From NCBI GenBank assembly GCA_016302195.1, contig JAEDOA010000062.1:1-8425 (forward strand): 8,425 bases of DNA. The letters are read 5' to 3'. This DNA comes from Erysipelotrichaceae bacterium. GTDB lineage: Bacteria; Bacillota_I; Bacilli_A; Erysipelotrichales; Erysipelotrichaceae. The notes under the pieces are model-generated. The model was not told the DNA's origin. It saw only the letters and a list, made by a program, of their open reading frames with translations, and ran no database searches. Below are positions 1-5,372 of this stretch, one piece after another. Each line of letters begins with the position of its first letter. Positions within the stretch are counted from its first letter, which is position 1. Position numbers and translations under genes: made by a program.

Positions 1-224
1 TAGAATTTCTTGGCGATTAAAGGAAAGCAGGATAGAAGTTGTAAAACTATTCATTCGCAGGTTTTCTCGTTACTTCATATAAGTTTCCATATTGTCTACA
101 AAGATGTTTATGTTGAAATAGACAATTTTATATTTACTTACGACAAGATACTTATCCCTTTTGGCAGAATTATATGGAAAAAATAATTTGTTCAACTACA
201 TCACACATTTTCACATTTTTTGGG
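1..224. other. Upstream region with no supported gene
   Basis: This stretch before the rpsU promoter holds no gene I can defend. Three + frames are ambiguous. Frame 2 is open from the window edge to a TAA at 80-82 and would give a basic 26-residue tail, possibly the end of an upstream gene. Frame 3 closes at 18-20. Frame 1 is open from 4 to about 186 but has no ATG or GTG, only a TTG at 10 without a Shine-Dalgarno sequence. Near 201-220 the sequence is T-rich, with an imperfect TCACA-TTT repeat just upstream of the promoter. I recognise no RNA gene. Confidence 0.5.
91..126. repeat. 8-bp inverted repeat with 20-nt spacer
   Basis: ATTGTCTA at 91-98 is matched exactly by its reverse complement TAGACAAT at 119-126, with a 20-nt spacer. 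It lies about 100 nt upstream of the rpsU -35 box. No T-run follows, so it does not look like a terminator. It could be an operator half-site pair, a remnant of an upstream 3' end, or chance in AT-rich DNA. No function is assigned. Confidence 0.3.
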
Positions 225-253
225 TTGAAATTGGCTTTGTTTTAGTTTACAAT
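225..253 (+). promoter_or_regulatory. Sigma-A type promoter for rpsU
   Basis: The -35 box TTGAAA (225-230) is separated by exactly 17 nt from the -10 box TACAAT (248-253). Each box matches consensus at 5 of 6 positions. Transcription should start near 260, giving an untranslated leader of about 35 nt before the rpsU ATG. This is the best promoter in the window and fits a highly expressed ribosomal protein gene. Confidence 0.8.
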
Positions 254-294
254 ATAGGTGTTGTGAAGTGTTTCAGAAGGGAGGGTAGAAGAAC

Positions 295-471
295 ATGCCA
301 AAAGTAGTCGTTAAAGAAAATGAACAACTTGATGATGCATTACGTCGTTTCAAGAGACAAGTTTCTCGTAATGGTACCCTTGCTGAAGCTCGTAAAAGAG
401 AATATTATGTTAAACCTGGCGTTAAACGTAAACTAAAACAGGAAGCAGCACGTAAAGCAAGAAAGAAATAG
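295..471 (+). CDS. rpsU: Small ribosomal subunit protein bS21
   Basis: This gene encodes bS21, a small, very basic protein of the 30S subunit that sits near the 3' end of 16S rRNA. The 58-residue product starts MPKVVVKENEQLDDALRRF and carries the family signature ALRRFKR (16-21), a GTLAEARKREYY block (27-38) and a Lys/Arg-rich tail. Its length matches the usual 57-70 residues. A strong Shine-Dalgarno AAGGGAGG (277-284) lies 10 nt before the ATG. The gene has its own promoter at 225-253, and its TAG stop falls in the downstream hairpin. Six of nine Arg codons are CGT, whereas later genes mostly use AGA, as expected for high expression. The family assignment is secure. Confidence 0.96.
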   Translation: MPKVVVKENEQLDDALRRFKRQVSRNGTLAEARKREYYVKPGVKRKLKQEAARKARKK

Positions 472-492
472 TGGTGAAAATCCACTTTTTTT
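470..492 (+). terminator. Short terminator-like hairpin at the end of rpsU
   Basis: AGTGG (470-474) pairs with CCACT (482-486) around a 7-nt loop and is followed by a run of seven T (486-492). The left arm contains the last two bases of the rpsU TAG stop (469-471), so a terminating ribosome would cover the stem. With only 5 bp the terminator is probably leaky, which would let some rpsU transcripts continue into phoH. Confidence 0.55.
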
Positions 493-502
493 ATTGTATA
501 AT
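474..502 (+). promoter_or_regulatory. Candidate promoter for the phoH operon
   Basis: A perfect -10 box TATAAT (497-502) lies 17 nt downstream of GTGAAA (474-479), which matches the -35 consensus at 4 of 6 positions. Transcription would start near 509, leaving a leader of about 17 nt that contains the AGGAGG before TTG 526. The -35 box falls within the preceding hairpin, so readthrough from rpsU and new initiation may compete. The -10 box is convincing; the -35 box is weak. Confidence 0.5.
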
Positions 503-511
503 TATTCTAAC

Positions 512-517
512 AGGAGG
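512..517 (+). promoter_or_regulatory. Ribosome binding site fixing the TTG start of phoH
   Basis: AGGAGG, the core Shine-Dalgarno consensus, lies 8 nt upstream of TTG 526. The next in-frame ATG codons lie well inside the conserved N-terminal region and have no comparable site. This supports the rare TTG start. Confidence 0.85.
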
Positions 518-525
518 ATATAAGC

Positions 526-1434
526 TTGGATAATCTTGTGATAGATTTGAGTAATTATAATTATCAACAATACCAAATATTATTTAAAAATGATGATTTT
601 TATATAAATGAAATAGCAGCCTATTACGATACTAAACTTTCTTTTGATGGTGGAAGGATTTTTTGCTTACATCCTGAAAAAGTAGGTATCATTAAGAAAG
701 TTATCGAGAAGATAATAGATGATAGTGAAGAGCTTACTGATAGTGAATTGTATGCTATATTGAATGATAATTTTTATAAAGAACTGATATATACAGGCAA
801 TTCACTCAAAAAGATATATTTAAGAACTTATGGGCAAAAGAAGTTATATGATTCTTTTAAGAATAATGTTATTACTTTTGTAACTGGGCCAGCGGGAAGC
901 GGTAAAACTTTTTTGGCAGTAGTATATAGTTATAATCTATTAAAGAAAGGCCAAATAAAAAAGATTGTTATTACCCGTCCTGTAGTTGAATCAGGTGAAT
1001 CGTTAGGCTTTTTGCCAGGGGATTTACAGCAGAAGGTTGATCCTTATCTAAGACCAATATATGATAGTTTTGAAACACTAGTTGGTAGTGAGTATTTAGC
1101 TAGATTAATCGAAAAGGGAATTATTGAGATTGCCCCTTTGGCATATATGAGAGGTAGAACCTTAAATGATGCCTGCATTATTCTAGATGAAGGTCAAAAT
1201 GCGACGATAATGCAAATGAAAATGTTTTTAACTAGACTTGGCTTTAATTCGAAAATGATTATTACTGGCGATATAACTCAAATAGACTTGCCTGCCAGTA
1301 AAAAGTCGGGATTGATAGATGCGATTAATACAGTTAAGGGTATTGATGATATAGGTATTGTTAATATGGAGAGCAAGGATGTCGTTCGTCATCAGATTGT
1401 TTCAAAAATTATCGATGCCTACCAAAATAAATAA
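526..1434 (+). CDS. phoH: PhoH-family ATPase (YbeZ-like)
   Basis: This is a cytoplasmic P-loop ATPase of the PhoH/YbeZ family, related to the helicase core and linked to RNA metabolism. YbeZ is a known partner of YbeY. The 302-residue product has an N-terminal PhoH region (about 1-95), then the ATPase core. The core shows Walker A GPAGSGKT (121-128), TRPVVESGESLGFLPGD (150-166), RGRTLND (209-215), Walker B IILDEGQN (218-225), TGDITQIDLP (247-256) and a C-terminal RHQ arginine motif (288-290). The length is typical (about 310-330). Translation starts at TTG behind a consensus Shine-Dalgarno. ybeY begins 11 nt after the stop, so the partners are co-transcribed. Biochemical function in this family remains poorly defined. 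Confidence 0.95.
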   Translation: MDNLVIDLSNYNYQQYQILFKNDDFYINEIAAYYDTKLSFDGGRIFCLHPEKVGIIKKVIEKIIDDSEELTDSELYAILNDNFYKELIYTGNSLKKIYLRTYGQKKLYDSFKNNVITFVTGPAGSGKTFLAVVYSYNLLKKGQIKKIVITRPVVESGESLGFLPGDLQQKVDPYLRPIYDSFETLVGSEYLARLIEKGIIEIAPLAYMRGRTLNDACIILDEGQNATIMQMKMFLTRLGFNSKMIITGDITQIDLPASKKSGLIDAINTVKGIDDIGIVNMESKDVVRHQIVSKIIDAYQNK

Positions 1435-1445
1435 GGGGAGAATAT

Positions 1446-1934
1446 ATGGAATTAAATGTCTATAATCGAACAAGGGAAAAGGGTTATGCTTTATATAAGA
1501 AATACTTTACTCTAATACTAAATAAAACAATTGAAGTATTAAAGCTGTCTGATAATATTTCTGTTAGTGTAATTTTTGTAAAGGATAAAAGAATAAAGCA
1601 AATCAATAGAGACTATCGAGGTATTGATAGAGCAACTGATGTTATTTCTTTTGCCTTGGCAGATAATAAGGATCAGAATGATTATTTTGAAAATGAATTA
1701 GGCGATATATTCATCAATATTGATGCAGCAAAAAGACAGGCGGTTGAATATCAACATTCATTAAAAAGAGAAATATGTTTCTTATTTACTCATGGTTTAT
1801 TACACCTTAATGGCTTTGACCATATGAATAAGGAAGATGAAAAGGAAATGATATCTTATCAAAAAAAGATATTAAATGATATTGTAAGTGAAGATGATAA
1901 AGGAGAAGATTATGAATCAACAACAATTAATTAA
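1446..1934 (+). CDS. ybeY: Endoribonuclease YbeY (16S rRNA maturation)
   Basis: YbeY is a single-domain zinc-dependent endoribonuclease needed for 16S rRNA 3'-end maturation and 70S ribosome quality control. The metal-binding signature HGLLHLNGFDH is present, with His116, His120 and His126. Upstream are the conserved block NRDYRGIDRATDVISFAL (54-71) and ELGDIFI (84-90). The length of 162 residues is usual. A strong Shine-Dalgarno AAGGGGAG (1433-1440) overlaps the phoH stop codon, 5 nt before the ATG. The last 23 nt overlap the start of cdd, and the charged tail after about residue 145 looks unstructured and houses the cdd ribosome binding site. In many relatives dgkA follows ybeY; it is absent here. 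Confidence 0.95.
   Translation: MELNVYNRTREKGYALYKKYFTLILNKTIEVLKLSDNISVSVIFVKDKRIKQINRDYRGIDRATDVISFALADNKDQNDYFENELGDIFINIDAAKRQAVEYQHSLKREICFLFTHGLLHLNGFDHMNKEDEKEMISYQKKILNDIVSEDDKGEDYESTTIN
1901..1905 (+). promoter_or_regulatory. Ribosome binding site of cdd inside ybeY
   Basis: AGGAG, within AAAGGAG (1899-1905), lies 6 nt before ATG 1912. It selects this start, which gives a protein beginning MNQQQLINLAF, over an in-frame GTG at 1888. The latter would add eight residues and has no Shine-Dalgarno. Confidence 0.85.
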
Positions 1935-2310
1935 TTTAGCATTTACAGCAGCAGATAACGCATACACTCCATATTCTAACTATAAAGTTGGAGCATGTTT
2001 GTTATGCAAAGACGGTAATTATTTTTTAGGGGCAAATATTGAAAATGCATCTTATGGAGCTACTAACTGTGCAGAAAGAAGTGCAGTATTTGCTGCTTAT
2101 TCATATGGTTATCGCAAGGATGATTTTGATACTTTATGTATCGTTTGTTATGGTAAAACAATTGCAGCACCTTGTGGAATCTGCCGTCAGGTATTATCTG
2201 AATTGTTAAATCAGGACACACCAATTGTGCTAGCAAATAAGGAAAACTCAATGGTAACAACTATTGCTGAATTATTACCAATGCAGTTTACAAGTGAGGA
2301 TATGAAATAA
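1912..2310 (+). CDS. cdd: Cytidine deaminase
   Basis: This enzyme hydrolyses cytidine and deoxycytidine to uridine and deoxyuridine in pyrimidine salvage. It belongs to the small, tetrameric zinc cytidine deaminases. At 132 residues it has the normal length of that class. Visible motifs are TPYSNYKVGA (19-28), the substrate-binding NIENASYG (42-49), the catalytic TNCAERSA (51-58) with zinc ligand Cys53 and proton-shuttle Glu55, and PCGICRQ (87-93) with zinc ligands Cys88 and Cys91. The start at ATG 1912 is chosen from its Shine-Dalgarno and family length. The gene overlaps ybeY by 23 nt in another frame and its stop abuts the era ATG, so translation is probably coupled on both sides. Confidence 0.96.
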   Translation: MNQQQLINLAFTAADNAYTPYSNYKVGACLLCKDGNYFLGANIENASYGATNCAERSAVFAAYSYGYRKDDFDTLCIVCYGKTIAAPCGICRQVLSELLNQDTPIVLANKENSMVTTIAELLPMQFTSEDMK

Positions 2311-3207
2311 ATGGATCAATTTAAAAGCGGGTTTGTCGCACTTATTGGTAAACCTAATGTTGGAAAAAGCACCTTATTAAACAGCATTCTTGCTTCCAAG
2401 GTAGCAATTACAACCAGCAAGCCGCAAACTACAAGGGATAATATTAGAGGTATATTAACAAAGCAGGATTGTCAGATAGTATTTATTGATACTCCAGGTA
2501 TTCATAATCCAAAAGCTAAATTGAATCAGCTAATGGTTGCCAATGCTTATAAGACAATATCTGATGTTGATATTATTCTGTATTTAATTGATGCATCCAA
2601 ACCATTGGACAAAGGTGATAGCATTATTTGTCAATATTTAGCTAAGGTAGATAAGCCTAAGTTTTTAATAGTGAATAAAATTGACAAATTAATGAAGTCA
2701 GAATTAATTGATTTACTAGAAGGTTTGGATTCAACAATATTCGATGAGGTAATTCCAATTAGTGGCTTAAAAAGCGATAACATTGATGAGCTAATAGAAA
2801 CAATAAAGAAGTATCTTACTGATAATCAACAATATTATCCCGCTGATATGATTAGTGATTATCCTGAGAATTTTATAGTTTCTGAGATAATCAGAGAGAA
2901 AATAATGATTAACACTTCTCAAGAGATACCTCATTGTATTGCGGTAGTTATTGATAAAATGGAAAAGAAAAAGAACAGCTATTATATCCAAGCTACTATT
3001 ATTTGTGAAAGAGATTCTCAAAAGAGTATTATTATTGGAAAAGGCGGACAAATGTTAAAGAAAGTTGGAACGTTTGCTAGAGAAGAGCTACAGCAGCGCT
3101 TCAATTGCCCAGTATATTTGGAGACCTTTGTTATTGTAGAAGAGAACTGGCGTAATAAAAGATACCAGCTTCAACAATTAGGTTATTATAATAAAGACGA
3201 TGAATGA
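2311..3207 (+). CDS. era: GTPase Era
   Basis: Era is an essential GTPase that binds the 3' end of 16S rRNA and checks 30S assembly. Its 298 residues comprise a Ras-like GTPase domain (about 1-170) and a C-terminal KH RNA-binding domain. The G motifs are G1 GKPNVGKS (13-20), a G2 region TTRDN (40-44), G3 DTPG (60-63), G4 NKID (122-125) and G5 SGLK (151-154, where SALK is more common). The KH loop is IIGKGGQMLKKVG (241-253). The ATG follows the cdd stop directly, with only a modest upstream GTGAGGA (2294-2300 region). The gene ends TGA followed at once by an in-frame TAG, and the last 8 nt overlap recO. Confidence 0.97.
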   Translation: MDQFKSGFVALIGKPNVGKSTLLNSILASKVAITTSKPQTTRDNIRGILTKQDCQIVFIDTPGIHNPKAKLNQLMVANAYKTISDVDIILYLIDASKPLDKGDSIICQYLAKVDKPKFLIVNKIDKLMKSELIDLLEGLDSTIFDEVIPISGLKSDNIDELIETIKKYLTDNQQYYPADMISDYPENFIVSEIIREKIMINTSQEIPHCIAVVIDKMEKKKNSYYIQATIICERDSQKSIIIGKGGQMLKKVGTFAREELQQRFNCPVYLETFVIVEENWRNKRYQLQQLGYYNKDDE

Positions 3208-3919
3208 TAGAATTGATGGAATAGTGGTTAATCAAATAGACTACAAGGAAAATGATCAGATTATTTCCATAATTAATAAACAGTATGGCAAGATTTCTTT
3301 ATATGTAAAAGGCTATAAAAAAATAAATAGTAAGAATGCCTCTGCCTGTCAATTGTTAGATTATTCAAGTTTTTTGCTTGATTATTATCCAAGCAAGAAT
3401 ATTCAGGTACTTAAAAGTGCTTCATTGATTGAACAGTTTAATTCAATTAAACAAGATTACCAGAAGATAGCAATATCTTCTTTAATGTGCGAAATAATCA
3501 ATCAAACCGATAGCGTTTATGACTTTGATTTGTTAATGAACTCGCTTACTTTATTGGAGAAAACAGATCAGCCTTATTTGATATTGAATTTATTTTTAGC
3601 TCAGCAATTAAGGCAAATAGGTATTGCTCCATATGTTGATGGCTGTGTGATTTGTAACAACAACAACATTGAAACTATTTCAATTTCAGACGGGGGATTT
3701 CTTTGCAGGGGCTGCAACGAAGGTCAAATAGAAAAGATGCCTGTTGAGTTTTTAAAAAAGTTTAGATATATCAATAAAGCCAGTTTTGATAAATATGACA
3801 AACTGTTATCGCTTGATCTGAATGATTTTAAATTAACCGATATGCTTGTTGATATCATGGTTAATTATTCGGGAATTAAGTTAAATAGCTATCGATTGTT
3901 GACAAATATTAATTATTAA
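3200..3919 (+). CDS. recO: DNA repair protein RecO
   Basis: RecO works with RecR (and RecF) to load RecA onto SSB-coated single-stranded DNA in recombinational repair. The 239-residue product fits the family (about 240-255). It opens with the OB-fold region DGIVVNQIDYKENDQIISI (6-24) and GKISLYVKGYKK (30-41). The helical domain carries the zinc-ribbon cysteines Cys149/Cys152 (DGCVIC) and Cys169/Cys172 (LCRGC). The start ATG overlaps the 3' end of era by 8 nt and no Shine-Dalgarno is visible, so translation probably depends on ribosomes terminating on era. Sequence conservation in RecO is low, but the N-terminal motif, the four cysteines and the position after era agree. Confidence 0.92.
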   Translation: MNDRIDGIVVNQIDYKENDQIISIINKQYGKISLYVKGYKKINSKNASACQLLDYSSFLLDYYPSKNIQVLKSASLIEQFNSIKQDYQKIAISSLMCEIINQTDSVYDFDLLMNSLTLLEKTDQPYLILNLFLAQQLRQIGIAPYVDGCVICNNNNIETISISDGGFLCRGCNEGQIEKMPVEFLKKFRYINKASFDKYDKLLSLDLNDFKLTDMLVDIMVNYSGIKLNSYRLLTNINY

Positions 3920-3926
3920 TTTTACT
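3899..3926 (+). promoter_or_regulatory. Weak candidate promoter before glyS
   Basis: A perfect -35 hexamer TTGACA (3899-3904) lies in the last codons of recO. The best -10 at acceptable spacing is poor: TTTACT (3921-3926, 16-nt spacer), which lacks the key A at the second position. A start near 3933 would leave about 40 nt before the glyS ATG. An internal promoter is possible but not shown; readthrough from upstream is enough to explain expression. Confidence 0.25.
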
Positions 3927-3959
3927 TTTATTTTTTTTGGAAGTATATATTAAATGAAA

Positions 3960-3967
3960 AGAGGGAG
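3960..3967 (+). promoter_or_regulatory. Ribosome binding site deciding the glyS start
   Basis: AGAGGGAG lies 7 nt before ATG 3975. It supports a protein starting MSDYSFDQIV, rather than the in-frame ATG at 3954, which would add MKRGRTK encoded largely by this site itself. Confidence 0.85.
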
Positions 3968-3974
3968 AACGAAA

Positions 3975-5363
3975 ATGTCAGATTATAGTTTTGATCAAAT
4001 TGTTAATCATTTAAGGACTTCTGGATTTGTTTTTCAGGGTTCTGAAATATACGGTGGGTTATCAAATACCTGGGACTATGGTCCACTTGGCGCAAATTTA
4101 AAAAAGAATATTAAACTTGCATGGTGGAAGAAATTTATTCAGGAAGATGTAAATAATGTTGGAATTCAAAGTGCTATTTTGATGAATCCAGAGGTCTGGG
4201 TTGCTACAGGTCACTTAAAGAATTTCTCTGATCCACTTATCGATTGTAAAAAATGTAAAAGCAGATATAGAGCCGACCAGCTAATCGAACAATATGCTAC
4301 AGAAGAAGTAAAGGTTGAAGCAATGACTGCTAGTGATATGGTTGATTATATTAGAAATAATCATATTACCTGTCCAAATTGTGGTGGTAGTGATTTTACT
4401 GATATTCGTCAGTTTAATCTGATGTTTAAAACTTTCCAGGGAGTTATTGAGGACAGTAAGAATACTGTTTATTTACGTCCTGAAACAGCGCAGGGAATGT
4501 TTGTAAACTTCAAGAATGTACAAAGAACAATGCGTAAAAAATTACCATTTGGTATTGGTCAAATAGGTAAGTCATTTAGAAATGAAATAACTCCTGGTAA
4601 CTTTATTTTCCGTACTAGAGAGTTTGAACAGATGGAGATGGAATTTTTCTGCAAGCCTGGTGAGGATGACAAATGGTATCCATACTGGAAACAGTTCTGT
4701 TTTGATTGGTTAGTCAATTTGGGATTGAATCCTGAAAAAATGCGTGTTAGAGACCATGCTAAAGAGGAATTAGCTTTCTATTCAAAAGGAACCTGCGATA
4801 TTGAATTCTTATTCCCATTTGGTTGGGGTGAAGTATGGGGAATTGCTGATAGAACTGACTATGATTTAAATAGACATATGGAGCATTCTAAACAGGATTT
4901 AACTTATCTTGACCCATTTACAAATGAAAAATATGTTCCTTACTGTGTTGAACCTGCTGTCGGGGTAGAAAGATTATTTTTGGCCTTTGTCTGCAGCAGT
5001 TACGAAGAAGAAAAGCTTGTTAGTGAAGATGGCAAAGAAGATGTTCGTACAGTTATGCATTTACATCCAGCTTTAGCTCCAATAAAAGCCGCAGTATTGC
5101 CATTAAGCAAGAAGTTGGCTCCTCTAGCTAGCGATATTTATTGCCAATTGGCAAAATCATTTGATGTGCAATATGATGAAGCTGGTTCAATTGGAAAACG
5201 ATATAGAAGACAGGATTCTATCGGTACTCCAATTTGTATAACTGTCGATTTCGATTCAGAAGCTAACCAGACTGTTACGGTTAGAGATAGAGATTCTATG
5301 AAACAGCAAGTAGTTAAGATTGCTGATTTGAACAGTTATATTGAAAATTTAATTAAGTTTTAG
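3975..5363 (+). CDS. glyS: Glycyl-tRNA synthetase, single-chain (alpha-2) type
   Basis: This class II aminoacyl-tRNA synthetase charges tRNA-Gly. At 462 residues in one chain, it is the homodimeric form, not the two-gene GlyQ/GlyS form of Bacillus. It shows NTWDYGPLG (31-39), a motif 1 region with SAILMNPEVWVATGH (66-80), and a zinc-type insertion with Cys91/Cys94 and Cys133/Cys136. Then come LRPETAQGMF (167-176), motif 2 FRNEITPGNF (201-210) leading to TREFEQMEMEFF (214-225), motif 3 EPAVGVERLFLAF (326-338), and a C-terminal anticodon-binding domain from about 368. The start is set by the site at 3960-3967. The gap from recO is only 55 nt, too short for a T-box leader. dnaG follows after 9 nt. 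This type is often simply named glyS or glyQS. Confidence 0.96.
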   Translation: MSDYSFDQIVNHLRTSGFVFQGSEIYGGLSNTWDYGPLGANLKKNIKLAWWKKFIQEDVNNVGIQSAILMNPEVWVATGHLKNFSDPLIDCKKCKSRYRADQLIEQYATEEVKVEAMTASDMVDYIRNNHITCPNCGGSDFTDIRQFNLMFKTFQGVIEDSKNTVYLRPETAQGMFVNFKNVQRTMRKKLPFGIGQIGKSFRNEITPGNFIFRTREFEQMEMEFFCKPGEDDKWYPYWKQFCFDWLVNLGLNPEKMRVRDHAKEELAFYSKGTCDIEFLFPFGWGEVWGIADRTDYDLNRHMEHSKQDLTYLDPFTNEKYVPYCVEPAVGVERLFLAFVCSSYEEEKLVSEDGKEDVRTVMHLHPALAPIKAAVLPLSKKLAPLASDIYCQLAKSFDVQYDEAGSIGKRYRRQDSIGTPICITVDFDSEANQTVTVRDRDSMKQQVVKIADLNSYIENLIKF

Positions 5364-5372
5364 GAAGTATTA

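Noticed and set aside
2..82. Frame open from the window edge to TAA 80-82 as the tail of an upstream gene
   Set aside because: Possible, but 26 residues give no recognisable C-terminus, and another frame also ends close by at 18-20, so it cannot be called.
4..186. Open + frame of about 60 codons before rpsU
   Set aside because: It has no ATG or GTG, only a TTG without a Shine-Dalgarno, is preceded by a stop at 1-3, and resembles no family I know.
2128..2142. Perfect GATAC/GTATC hairpin
   Set aside because: A 5-bp stem inside the cdd coding region with no T-run or other signal; expected by chance.
2791..3051. Minus-strand open frame within era
   Set aside because: It is antisense to the well-conserved KH domain, and its hydrophobic look follows from the complement of Lys/Asn-rich codons.
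3907..3938. AT-only hairpin plus T-run after recO as a terminator
   Set aside because: The stem would be ATTAA/TTAAT with a 3-nt loop and no GC pair, and the T8 run begins 10 nt after it; too weak to terminate.
3954..3974. Upstream ATG as the glyS start
   Set aside because: It would encode MKRGRTK over the strong Shine-Dalgarno itself, and only a weak GGAAG precedes it.
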